Source: Lachnospiraceae bacterium (GTDB taxonomy: Bacteria; Bacillota; Clostridia; Lachnospirales; Lachnospiraceae). From it: a DNA stretch of 51,620 bases. The notes under the pieces are model-generated. The model was not told the origin of the DNA. It was given only the letters and a program-made list of their open reading frames with translations, and did no database searches. Positions 8,050-16,304 of this stretch are shown here, piece by piece (position 1 is the first letter of the stretch; the number at the start of each line of letters is the position of its first letter). The translations under genes were made by a program, and so were the position numbers. The DNA is taken from assembly GCA_900766915.1 (NCBI GenBank), contig CAAFXE010000394.1, forward strand, positions 1 through 51,620, written 5' to 3'.

Positions 8050-8418
8050 ATGGAAATAGAATTAGGAGAAATTCAGGAGCAATTTGCAGAAATCATATGG
8101 GAGAATGAGCCGGTGCCATCAGGAAAGCTTGTTAAGATTGCGGACGAAAAATTGGGGTGGAAGAAATCAACGACCTACACGGTCCTTAGAAAGCTTTGTG
8201 AGAAAGGATTATTTCAGAATATAGATGGTACTGTAACTTCTGTCATCTCGAAAGCAGAGTTCGACAGTGCCAAAAGTCATAAATTTGTAAATGATCATTT
8301 TGGAGGATCCCTCCCGTCTTTTATTGCAGCATTTACAGGAAGAAAAAAGCTCTCGGAAAAAGAAGTGGATGAAATTCAGAAAATGATTGACAGCTTTCAG
8401 GGGGAAAATAGTTTATGA
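8050..8418 (+). CDS. BlaI/MecI-family winged-helix repressor
   Basis: The 122-residue protein starts with the typical BlaI segment, about residues 1-75 (a helix ending 'IIWENEPVPSGKLV', then 'LGWKKSTTYTVLRKLCEKGL'). A C-terminal dimerisation half contains the LSEKEVDEIQKMI helix. BlaI repressors bind operator dyads as dimers and are released after proteolysis triggered by a BlaR1-type membrane protease. The next gene encodes such a protease and overlaps this one by 4 bp (ATGA), so the pair is translationally coupled. GGAGG lies upstream of the ATG. No beta-lactamase or PBP2a gene is adjacent, so the inducing signal may not be a beta-lactam. Confidence 0.88.
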   Translation: MEIELGEIQEQFAEIIWENEPVPSGKLVKIADEKLGWKKSTTYTVLRKLCEKGLFQNIDGTVTSVISKAEFDSAKSHKFVNDHFGGSLPSFIAAFTGRKKLSEKEVDEIQKMIDSFQGENSL

Positions 8419-10169
8419 ATCAGTTGTTTTTACTATTACTGAATAATGCAGTGATTTCAAGTATTTTGATTTTTGCGGTTATCATGATCAGAGCATGTAT
8501 CAAGAAAGCTCCAAGGTGGATTACATGTGCACTGTGGGGATTGGTGGCAATCAAACTTGTATTCCCTTTTTCCATAGAGAGTATGTTAAGCCTGATACCA
8601 AGCTCCAGGCCAATACCTGTTGATATAGAATATCAGGCTGTACCACAGATCGAGTCAGGAGTCACGGTCATCAACAATATAGTGAATCCGGTGCTTGAAG
8701 CAAATTTTACACCAAGTGAAGTGGTTTCTGTCAATCCTATGCAGGTAGTTGTTTCCCTTGCCTCCATCGTTTGGATGATAGGAGTGGCTGTTCTTTGCTT
8801 GTATTTGATGATATCTTATGTTCTGCTTAGAAAAAAGGTAGCAGCATCAAAGAATATTTTTGAAAATGTATATCTGTGTGATGATGTGAGCAATCCATTT
8901 ATTCTGGGAATTATGAACCCGGGAATATATCTTCCTTCGGGAATGAAGCAGGATACAATGGAATGTGTTCTTGAACATGAAAAGGCACACCTGAAAAGAT
9001 TTGACCATATTTGGAAACCATTAGGATTTTTCATACTTACAGCTTATTGGTTTCATCCTTTATGTTGGATCGCTTATGCTCTCTTGTGTAAGGATATTGA
9101 ATTTGCATGTGATGAGAGGGTGACGAAAGACAGGGATAAGGCATGGAAGGCAACCTATTGTCAGGCTCTTTTGGATTGCAGTGCCGGACGAAGAATGATT
9201 TCTGCCTGCCCGGTCGCTTTTGGAGAAGTGGGGGTAAAAGACAGGGTAAGGTCTGTTTTGAATTATCAGAAGCCCGCTTTTTGGATGATCGTTGTGGCTG
9301 TTCTGTCAGGTATTGTGGTGGCAGTATGTTTTATGACAAGTCCCAAGTCTGAATCGGCTGTTACGGAAACGAATACGGAGGTCACGATAGGAGATATTCA
9401 AAAGAAACCGGAAGATACCGGTACGATAGATCTGTTGGCTACAATGACTGCAAAGAAGTGGGCACAGGCGTTTTGCGATGGTGATGGGGAGACCATCGTG
9501 TCCATGGCCAGTGAGGAAGTGATCGGGCAGTTTGAAACAATGGAGGTGTTAGAGCAACACGGTGACAATGTGTCATTTAGCTTTGGATCAAGTCCAATGC
9601 TTGACTGGCCTGATGAAGTCACTCCTTATGTCATTGCGGCACAGGACGATATCAATCATACGGCAGATATTCTTTATTATGCATGGACTTCTGATCCTCA
9701 TGTAACTGTATGGAGAGAGCAGATTACACTGGAACGGGATGGTGAGCAATATATCGTTAGTAAGGAAAAACTTACGTGTCTGGACAATATTACTACGGCA
9801 GAAGAATTTCTGTTGGCTTATCCGTTTGGAATCAGAGATACATTAATGTACTATTACGAGGGAAACTCCATGGGTGAAGCTTTAAATCAAAATGCCCTTC
9901 TGTCAAGCAGTTATTATTACAAAGACTTGTTTGATCCTGCGACAGCAGTCTATGATTTGCTGAACATTGGAAATAAGGGAACTATGCCTACAGAAGTGGA
10001 AACAAGTGGGGATGTGGACTCCCGTGGAGTGAGGATCAGTTTTCCTGATGGAACGATTGACATTGCAATGTGCAGACCATATGGGGAGGATGGAATTTGG
10101 GTGCCATATGATTATTACGTTGTCGGCAAGGAAGAAACCGGTACGATGGATTGGCTTTATTTGAACTAA
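8415..10169 (+). CDS. BlaR1-type M56 membrane metallopeptidase with non-PBP sensor domain
   Basis: The 584-residue protein has hydrophobic helices near residues 5-25, 33-50 and 113-135. A zinc protease HEKAH (HExxH) motif follows near residue 188 in VLEHEKAHLKRFDH, with another helix near 200-220 and one near 290-310. The M56 domain is expected to cleave the cytoplasmic repressor when the sensor domain is occupied. The extracellular part (about 310-584) is not a penicillin-binding serine domain: no SxxK/KTG arrangement is evident. It holds two small repeat-like alpha/beta segments rich in Asp, Glu and Tyr. It is encoded with the BlaI-type gene. The ligand is unknown. Confidence 0.8.
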   Translation: MNQLFLLLLNNAVISSILIFAVIMIRACIKKAPRWITCALWGLVAIKLVFPFSIESMLSLIPSSRPIPVDIEYQAVPQIESGVTVINNIVNPVLEANFTPSEVVSVNPMQVVVSLASIVWMIGVAVLCLYLMISYVLLRKKVAASKNIFENVYLCDDVSNPFILGIMNPGIYLPSGMKQDTMECVLEHEKAHLKRFDHIWKPLGFFILTAYWFHPLCWIAYALLCKDIEFACDERVTKDRDKAWKATYCQALLDCSAGRRMISACPVAFGEVGVKDRVRSVLNYQKPAFWMIVVAVLSGIVVAVCFMTSPKSESAVTETNTEVTIGDIQKKPEDTGTIDLLATMTAKKWAQAFCDGDGETIVSMASEEVIGQFETMEVLEQHGDNVSFSFGSSPMLDWPDEVTPYVIAAQDDINHTADILYYAWTSDPHVTVWREQITLERDGEQYIVSKEKLTCLDNITTAEEFLLAYPFGIRDTLMYYYEGNSMGEALNQNALLSSSYYYKDLFDPATAVYDLLNIGNKGTMPTEVETSGDVDSRGVRISFPDGTIDIAMCRPYGEDGIWVPYDYYVVGKEETGTMDWLYLN

Positions 10170-10226
10170 GAGTGACGGTTTTTCTCAATAGTTAAAAACA
10201 TTGAAAGATAATTAACAACTGTTCAA

Positions 10227-10255
10227 TTGTTCCCATTCCCTTCTTTTGCTATGAT
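10227..10255 (+). promoter_or_regulatory. Promoter of the XRE/TPR regulator
   Basis: TTGTTC (10227-10232), a 17-bp spacer and TATGAT (10250-10255) precede the ATG at 10298 by a 40-odd-nt leader containing TTGGAGAG. Confidence 0.55.
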
Positions 10256-10297
10256 AAAGGTACAAAAGCTTTTGAATTTATTTTTGGAGAGTTTGAA

Positions 10298-11326
10298 ATG
10301 AAAATAGGGAATGTGATAAGAAAATATAGAAAAGAAGCAGGTATGACACAGGAGGAGATGGCGAATCGATTAGGGGTGACGACTCCGGCAGTGAATAAAT
10401 GGGAAAATGGAATTACCAATCCGGATATAGAACTTTTGGCACCCATTGCCAGATTACTTCATATTTCGCTTGATACACTGATGTCATTTCATGAGAACCT
10501 TACACCGGCTGAAATTGGAGAGATCATTGGCCAGATGGATAAAATGCTGGAAGAGCAAGGGTTTGATGCGGTGTATGAGTGGGCTTGTGAAAAGATTAAG
10601 GAGTATCCGAACTGCAATATGCTGATCTGGCAAATAGCAGTCATCCTTGATGCCAACAGACTGATCGGTGGCTGCGATGAACCGGAAAAATATGACCGGC
10701 AGATCAATTCCTGGTATGAAATAGCCTTAGGCGATGAGAATGAAAAAATCAGACGCCATGCCGCAGATTCCCTGTTCGGATTTTATCTGAGGAAAAAGGA
10801 CTATGCAAAGGCAGAGGAGTATTTACAATATTTCAATGACCATGATCCTATGAAACAGATCTATCAGGGAAGGCTGTATAAGGAGCAGGGTAAAACGGAT
10901 GAGGCCTGTGAAGCCTTTGAAAATGTATTGCTTTCCTCCTATCAGACGTTGAACTTTGCATTTTCTTTTCTGACAACATTGGCGATTGAGGAACATGATA
11001 TGGAAAAAGCACGGTTCCTGGCAGAGAAAATGGGAGCTTTGGCGGCTTTGTTTGAGATGGGCAAATATCATGAATGTTCGGCGATGCTCGATGTTGTCTG
11101 TGCTGAGAAAAACAGGGAAGCAACTTATCAGGTAGTGGAACAGCTGCTGCAAAATGTGGACAGTTTATGTGATTTTCAAAAATCAAAGCTGTTTGCTCAT
11201 ATGAAGTTTAAGGGTTCCGACAGTTCTTTTACGAAGGGGCTTAAAGAAAAATTAAAAGATGGATTCAGGGAAGAATCCTATGAATATATGAGAGGCCATG
11301 AAGGCTGGGAGAAACTTTTGGGTTAG
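10298..11326 (+). CDS. XRE-family regulator with TPR-like C-terminal domain
   Basis: The 342-residue protein has an N-terminal lambda-repressor-type HTH (about residues 1-60; MTQEEMANRLGVTTPAVNKW is the recognition part). About 270 residues of alpha-helical repeats follow, with TPR-like spacing such as 'KKDYAKAEEYLQYFNDHDP' and 'YKEQGKTDEACEAFE'. The design resembles peptide- or protein-responsive regulators of the Rgg/PlcR class and the many HTH-TPR proteins of Lachnospiraceae. No small pheromone gene was recognised nearby. It follows the BlaR1-type gene with its own promoter. The target is unknown. Confidence 0.8.
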   Translation: MKIGNVIRKYRKEAGMTQEEMANRLGVTTPAVNKWENGITNPDIELLAPIARLLHISLDTLMSFHENLTPAEIGEIIGQMDKMLEEQGFDAVYEWACEKIKEYPNCNMLIWQIAVILDANRLIGGCDEPEKYDRQINSWYEIALGDENEKIRRHAADSLFGFYLRKKDYAKAEEYLQYFNDHDPMKQIYQGRLYKEQGKTDEACEAFENVLLSSYQTLNFAFSFLTTLAIEEHDMEKARFLAEKMGALAALFEMGKYHECSAMLDVVCAEKNREATYQVVEQLLQNVDSLCDFQKSKLFAHMKFKGSDSSFTKGLKEKLKDGFREESYEYMRGHEGWEKLLG

Positions 11327-11331
11327 CAGGG

Positions 11332-11424
11332 ATGATTCGAGCATCGAATTTCTTCAAACCGGTGGTTGTGTTAATGCTTGCACTTTGCTGGTTTGCAAAT
11401 AAGACGAAGGGATGGTTTCAATAA
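11332..11424 (+). CDS. 30-residue hydrophobic ORF coupled to the ArsC-like gene
   Basis: ATG at 11332 opens a 30-codon frame (MIRASNFFKPVVVLMLALCW, then ten residues). Its TAA shares a base with the ATG of the next gene (TAATG at 11422-11426), the classic signature of translational coupling. It has one hydrophobic stretch and a basic tail. It could be a leader peptide, a tiny membrane protein or the surviving C-terminus of a deleted transporter that once preceded the arsenate-reductase-like gene. It is too short to identify. Confidence 0.35.
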   Translation: MIRASNFFKPVVVLMLALCWFANKTKGWFQ

Positions 11425-11831
11425 TGGAAAAAAAGAAAGTAGCATTTATCTGTGTTCATAACTCCTGTAGAAGTCAGATTGCGGAAGCACTGGGTAAACA
11501 TCTGGCAGGAGACGTGTTTGAAAGTTATTCAGCGGGAACAGAAACAAAACCACAGATCAATCAGGATGCTGTCAGACTGATGAAGGAAATCTATGGTATT
11601 GATATGGAAGCAGACGGACAGCGAAGCAAACTTATTTCGGAGATTCCTGAAGTGGATCTGGCAATCTCCATGGGATGCAATGTTGGCTGTCCGTTTATCG
11701 GAAGATCATTTGATGACAACTGGGGCCTTGAAGATCCAACAGGAAAATCTGATGAAGAGTTTCAGGTTGTGATAAAAGAGATTGAAAAACGCGTATTTGA
11801 ATTGAAGGAGAGATTACTTAAGAATTCATAA
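11424..11831 (+). CDS. ArsC-type arsenate reductase / low-molecular-weight phosphatase-like protein
   Basis: The product of about 135 residues has the P-loop catalytic motif CVHNSCRSQIAEAL (CX5R) at its N-terminus and the acidic loop DDPT-like 'LEDPTGKSDEEF' near the C-terminus. CNVGCP supplies the extra cysteines used in thioredoxin-coupled ArsC chemistry. This fold covers arsenate reductases and low-molecular-weight tyrosine phosphatases; the Cys content and the DNWGLEDPTGK motif favour ArsC. ATG 11424 is preferred over 11412 because of the TAATG coupling and homologue starts (MEKKKVAFICVHNS). No arsenite pump or ArsR gene was found nearby, so arsenic resistance is not shown. Confidence 0.8.
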   Translation: MEKKKVAFICVHNSCRSQIAEALGKHLAGDVFESYSAGTETKPQINQDAVRLMKEIYGIDMEADGQRSKLISEIPEVDLAISMGCNVGCPFIGRSFDDNWGLEDPTGKSDEEFQVVIKEIEKRVFELKERLLKNS

Positions 11832-11857
11832 AGTAGATTTAGATAAAATCTGATTGG

Positions 11858-11889
11858 GGTATTCAGCATAGTGGCTGGATGCCTTTTTT
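11858..11889 (+). terminator. Intrinsic terminator after the ArsC-like gene
   Basis: GGTATTCAGC pairs with GCTGGATGCC (two G-U pairs) and is followed by six T residues. Confidence 0.85.
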
Positions 11890-11903
11890 GGCGATAATGC
11901 GAA

Positions 11904-11933
11904 TTGATTTTTTGTGTGGTAGGGTGATATAAT
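11904..11933 (+). promoter_or_regulatory. Promoter of the solute-binding lipoprotein and kinase genes
   Basis: TTGATT (11904-11909) and a perfect TATAAT (11928-11933) are separated by 18 bp, about 100 nt ahead of the ATG at 12035. Confidence 0.65.
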
Positions 11934-12034
11934 GCAATTTAAATTATTGTACTTGGATACTATATTGCAATATGAAAAAATGAGATTAGGTAAACTACCC
12001 GAGAGAAAATCAAATTACAAGAAGGAGAAGAATT

Positions 12035-13903
12035 ATGAAGAGACTTACTTGTTTGCTGCTGTCATTGGTCATGGCGGCAACCATATTCACTGGCTGTGGA
12101 AGCCAGAAAACTAACAGCGAAACCGCCGGGGAGGGCAGTATATCTCAGGCAGAAAATAAAGAAAAGGTCGTAGTTGCCTGCTGGGGCAATCAGATGCTGG
12201 ATTCCTATACCGAGTACCTATGTGACCTGTTTCCGCAGGTGGAGTTTGAATTTGTTATGGCCACCAACTCCACGGATTATTACCGTTTCCGTCAGGATCA
12301 TGACGATATGCCTGACATTCTGACGGTGCGCCGCTTTGCCTTGAAGGATGCGGTGCTTTTGAAGGATTATCTGTATGACCTGAGCAATACGGAGCTTGCC
12401 AACACCTATTATGGTTCCTATCTGGACAGCTATACTTATGATGATGGGTCGGTGAACTGGCTTCCCACCTGTGCAGAGGTGGATGGTATTATCATCAACA
12501 AAACCTTGTTTGATGAGTACAATGTACCTGTTCCCACAGACTATGAAAGCTTCATCGCTGCCTGTGAGGCCTTTGAGGCAGTAGGTATTCGCAGCTTCGT
12601 GTCCGACTTTTCAGCAGACTACACCTGCATGGAGGTTCTGCAGGGTGCTTCCATCCCAATGCTCCAGAGCTTAGAGGGGCGTAAGTGGCGTCAGCAGTAC
12701 GAGAGTGGTGCGACTTGGGAACTTTCTGAGGAAGTATGGCTGCCAATTTTCGAGAACTTCTTCGATTTTAAGGAAAAAGTCGGTCTTGATGCGGAGGATG
12801 CCACCTATCCAAACAGAACCCCCAAGGAACTGTTCAGCGAGGGTAAGGCTGCCATGTTCCGCGGCACCGGTGCGGATGTGATCTCCTTCCCCGGCCGTGG
12901 TCAGGATGAAGTATTGCTGCTTCCATATTTCGGTCAGACAGAGCAGGACAACTGGTATCTGACTTATCCTACCTTCCAGATCGCAGCCTCTAACAAGGGA
13001 ATGGATGACCCAGAACGTGAAAAATTGATTTTAGATATTATGACCGCCATGGTCAATCAGCAGGGGCAGGATCATATCTCCTATGGTAAAAATATGGTGC
13101 CTTACAAGAAGGATGTGACGCTGGAGCTGATGCCGGAGATGGATAACCTGAAGCCTTATGTTGAGCAGAATAAGCTGTATATCCGTCTGGCCTCCAACGA
13201 GATGTTCCGTATTTCTAAAGATGTTGTGCAGATGATCCTGAACGATGAAGTGCAGACTGCGAAGGAAGCATTGGATGCATTTAATATGGAATTGGCGGGA
13301 GAAGAACCCGGTACTGAGATTGTTGCCCATATCGACACCGGTTACTCCAATGATTTCACCCCGGAACACGGCAATCAGGCAGCATCTGCCATTGCAAATA
13401 CCATACGTGCGCTGTCGGGTGTGGACCTGGTATTTATGCAGTCCTGCTATGTGGCCAGCGACATCTACAGTGGCGACTATTCCCAGAAGGATTTGGCATA
13501 TCTGGCAAAGAATGACGGTGGTTGGCCGGGTCTGATGGAGTTGACGGGTGATCAGATTTATACACTTGTGGAGACGACACTCTCGATGACCGGCAACCGT
13601 GGCGCAGTTTGCAATGACAGCACGCTTTATGTTTCCAGCGGTTTTGAGATGGATATTACAAAGAATGAGGATGGCTATACACTTAACGCCCTGACCATGG
13701 ACGGAAAGGAACTGGATCGCAGTGCAACCTATTCTTTCCTGATCTACGGTGACCGGGACTGGTATATGTCCGAGGTTATGGAAAAGATGGGAGTTTTCGA
13801 AGTCGATACGACCGGCCCCAAGGCAGAGAATTACCTGATGCAGCGTCTGGTGGAACAGGGCGGACAACTGGAAGCACCTACGGATTACATTATTCTGCGA
13901 TAA
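12035..13903 (+). CDS. Lipoprotein: ABC-type solute-binding domain joined to a 5'-nucleotidase C-terminal-like domain
   Basis: The 622-residue lipoprotein begins with a type II signal (MKRLTCLLLSLVMAATIFTG, then the lipobox Cys21). Residues about 45-415 look like a family-1 extracellular solute-binding protein: DILTVRRFALKDAVLLKDYL, NWLPTCAEVDGIIINKTLFD and EGKAAMFRGTGADV match its typical segments. Residues about 425-620 resemble the substrate-specificity domain of 5'-nucleotidases: LMELTGDQIYTLVETTLSMT corresponds to the usual 'GaqlkelLe' helix, followed by a beta-rich end. The metallophosphatase domain is absent, so catalysis is not expected. No ABC permease is encoded nearby. The next gene is a hybrid histidine kinase with an extracytoplasmic domain, so this protein may present a ligand to that kinase. 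AAGGAG precedes the ATG. Confidence 0.75.
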   Translation: MKRLTCLLLSLVMAATIFTGCGSQKTNSETAGEGSISQAENKEKVVVACWGNQMLDSYTEYLCDLFPQVEFEFVMATNSTDYYRFRQDHDDMPDILTVRRFALKDAVLLKDYLYDLSNTELANTYYGSYLDSYTYDDGSVNWLPTCAEVDGIIINKTLFDEYNVPVPTDYESFIAACEAFEAVGIRSFVSDFSADYTCMEVLQGASIPMLQSLEGRKWRQQYESGATWELSEEVWLPIFENFFDFKEKVGLDAEDATYPNRTPKELFSEGKAAMFRGTGADVISFPGRGQDEVLLLPYFGQTEQDNWYLTYPTFQIAASNKGMDDPEREKLILDIMTAMVNQQGQDHISYGKNMVPYKKDVTLELMPEMDNLKPYVEQNKLYIRLASNEMFRISKDVVQMILNDEVQTAKEALDAFNMELAGEEPGTEIVAHIDTGYSNDFTPEHGNQAASAIANTIRALSGVDLVFMQSCYVASDIYSGDYSQKDLAYLAKNDGGWPGLMELTGDQIYTLVETTLSMTGNRGAVCNDSTLYVSSGFEMDITKNEDGYTLNALTMDGKELDRSATYSFLIYGDRDWYMSEVMEKMGVFEVDTTGPKAENYLMQRLVEQGGQLEAPTDYIILR

Positions 13904-13960
13904 AACGCAGGCGGGTCGCTGACACGCAGCGTATTAAAGAGATTTTGGGAGAACACTTAT

Positions 13961-16168
13961 ATGCAAGAGAGAAAGCAAACAACTAAATATCTTTTGCCCG
14001 TTGCGTTTGCGATGATCGTGGTCGTTATCCTGGCTTTAGGCATATTTTTCATGCGCAATTCCCTGATGAAACTGACGGTTGAGGAACGTTCTAACCAGTT
14101 GGAGGAAATGGTTACTCAGATTCAGGCAAATCTGGACAGCGGCCTTCATACCCATTGGAATTTGGTGGCAGGGCTGAATAACGCTGCACAGGGAACTCAT
14201 TTCAAGAATAGTCAGGATGTGTCTGATAACATAGCGCATATGGAAAATGATTTCTGTACGGATTTGTATGGATGTCGAGTGATGCTTTTGGATGAGCAGG
14301 GTACAGCTTATTTGAGCGATGGCCCTGCAGGCATCTGGTATGATATCAGCCATCTGTTAGACGGGGAAAAACGGCATACTTTTGTTTCAGAAACCGACAC
14401 GATCGATGGAAGCTTTCTGGTTTTTTCGCAGGAATTGGATTCCCCCATCACGATGGGAGAGGATCATGTCCGTTTTACCCATATCGTGCTGTTGAAGGAT
14501 ATTCAAACCGTGAAACAGTATTATACCACCACGACCTACGGTGGCAGCGCGGCAACCTATATCATCAAGAAGAACGGAACATTAGCCTATTTTGATGCGG
14601 ACGATGACGATGTCATTGGCGCCCGGAATATTTACAAGGCGCTGGAAGAAGCGGAGTATGTTCAGGGGCGGAATTTTGACATAATCAAAGAGCAGCTGGA
14701 CAGAGATGGTATTGTAGCTGCGAATATCCTGCTGAACCAGACGGAGTATTACTATTGCCTTACAGCGCTGAAGGACTATGACATGACGCTGATGCTTCTG
14801 ATCCCTGCGGACTGCGTGGCAGTCAGCACCATGGATATGATGAACTCTACCATTCGGACACAGACAATCTTCATATCAGTTATGGTTCTGCTGATGCTGC
14901 TGGCATTCTTCAGTTTGATTAAAGTGCAGCGCAGCAGTCAGATGGTAAAACTTGAGCAGGAGACGAACAGGGAACTGAATCGTCTGCGCACGGTAGCAGA
15001 AACAGCCAATGCCGCAAAAAGTACCTTCCTCAACAATATGTCCCATGACATTCGGACACCTATGAACGCCATTATCGGTTTCACCAATATAGCCTTGAAG
15101 CATAGTCCGCCTCCTGAAATCAAGAGCTGCCTGGATAAAATCAGTGATAGTTCTGAGCATTTGCTTGCTCTGATTAATGATGTGCTGGACATCAGCCGTA
15201 TCGAGAGCGGAAAGATTCAGTACGAGCCGGCACCGGTTGATATTGCTGAAGTTTCGGATTCTGTGCTTACCATCATGTACGGCTACCTATCCAATCGTGA
15301 TATCACCTTCAAAACCGAACTGGAAGAACCGCAAACGTGCTATGTGCTGACCGATGCAGTTCGTGTTCGGGAGGTGCTTGTAAACATTCTTGGAAACGCA
15401 GTAAAGTTTACGAATGACGGAGGTACTGTCACCTATTCAGTAAGCTACCATCCCGGAAAAGATAAACAATACATCAATGTACGATATCGGATTTCCGACA
15501 CGGGTATCGGTATGTCTGAAGAGTTTGTTGAACATATTTTTGACGAATTTTCACAGGAGGAGCGTGGAGCCAGGACGCAATATAAGGGTACCGGTTTGGG
15601 GATGGCCATCACAAAACGGTATGTTGACCTGATGGGTGGTACGATTTTGGTGGAGAGCAAAAAGGGCATCGGTTCAACCTTTACTGTTGAGCTGCCCATG
15701 GAGATCACGGATGCCTGTGAGGTTGAGAAAAAAGATTATTCTCCTGGCAATGTAGATTTGACGGGACTGAAGGTTCTTTTGGCAGAAGACAATGACCTGA
15801 ATGCGGAGATTGCGATGGTTCAGCTGGAAGAACTGGGAATGAAGATTATCAGGGCTTCTGATGGTGAAGAAGCAGTAAGATTCTTTGCTCAAAATCCTCA
15901 AGGTACATTCGATTTAATCCTCATGGATATTATGATGCCGAAGATGAACGGTTATGAAGCGACAAAAGCCATTCGTGGTTTACAGAATCGTCCGGATGCC
16001 GTTACGATCCCTATCATCGCAATGACGGCAAATGCCTTTGCCGAGGATGTACAGGCATCTATGGATGCCGGAATGAACGGACATTTGTCAAAGCCCATTG
16101 TGATGGATGAGGTCATCAAAACCATTGCACGGAATCTGGATAAAGTTGATAACCGTATGGTAAATTGA
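13961..16168 (+). CDS. Hybrid sensor histidine kinase with Cache-like extracytoplasmic domain and C-terminal receiver
   Basis: The 735-residue protein has TM1 at about 11-31, an extracytoplasmic sensor of about 270 residues, TM2 at about 305-325 and a short coiled coil. A HisKA box follows (MSHDIRTPMNAIIGF, phospho-His near 362). The ATPase boxes are NILGNAVKFT, DTGIGMS and GTGLGMAI. A receiver domain (LLAEDND; acceptor Asp in LILMDIMMPKMNG; LSKPI Lys) lies at about 605-730. There is no output domain, so phosphate must pass to an unlinked regulator, or the REC is a sink. It follows the solute-binding lipoprotein by 57 nt with no terminator, so the two are likely co-transcribed. Kinase-plus-binding-protein pairs of this type are known; the ligand here is not. 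Confidence 0.88.
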   Translation: MQERKQTTKYLLPVAFAMIVVVILALGIFFMRNSLMKLTVEERSNQLEEMVTQIQANLDSGLHTHWNLVAGLNNAAQGTHFKNSQDVSDNIAHMENDFCTDLYGCRVMLLDEQGTAYLSDGPAGIWYDISHLLDGEKRHTFVSETDTIDGSFLVFSQELDSPITMGEDHVRFTHIVLLKDIQTVKQYYTTTTYGGSAATYIIKKNGTLAYFDADDDDVIGARNIYKALEEAEYVQGRNFDIIKEQLDRDGIVAANILLNQTEYYYCLTALKDYDMTLMLLIPADCVAVSTMDMMNSTIRTQTIFISVMVLLMLLAFFSLIKVQRSSQMVKLEQETNRELNRLRTVAETANAAKSTFLNNMSHDIRTPMNAIIGFTNIALKHSPPPEIKSCLDKISDSSEHLLALINDVLDISRIESGKIQYEPAPVDIAEVSDSVLTIMYGYLSNRDITFKTELEEPQTCYVLTDAVRVREVLVNILGNAVKFTNDGGTVTYSVSYHPGKDKQYINVRYRISDTGIGMSEEFVEHIFDEFSQEERGARTQYKGTGLGMAITKRYVDLMGGTILVESKKGIGSTFTVELPMEITDACEVEKKDYSPGNVDLTGLKVLLAEDNDLNAEIAMVQLEELGMKIIRASDGEEAVRFFAQNPQGTFDLILMDIMMPKMNGYEATKAIRGLQNRPDAVTIPIIAMTANAFAEDVQASMDAGMNGHLSKPIVMDEVIKTIARNLDKVDNRMVN

Positions 16169-16237
16169 AACGTAACAGAAGGAAACACTGATTTATGTGT
16201 TTATTAAAGAAAGAATAATGCACGTTTTATAAAATGT

Positions 16238-16284
16238 AACTGCTCAATGACTCACCGCACTAGGCGGTAAGTTATTGAGCAGTT
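16238..16284. terminator. Bidirectional terminator between converging operons
   Basis: AACTGCTCAAT...ACCGC pairs with GCGGT...ATTGAGCAGTT in a stem of about 20 bp around a short loop at 16259-16263. It separates the plus-strand kinase from the minus-strand alkylsulfatase. Confidence 0.8.
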
Positions 16285-16304
16285 GTGTTCTATCGGTCAA
16301 AATG

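Noticed and set aside
8415..10169. Beta-lactam resistance locus.
   Set aside because: Only the regulatory pair is present; no beta-lactamase or alternative penicillin-binding protein is encoded nearby, and the sensor domain lacks the serine-active motifs.
13031..13867. A 278-codon antisense frame across the solute-binding lipoprotein gene.
   Set aside because: It is His/Ile/Leu-rich with no recognisable domain and opposes a well-supported gene.
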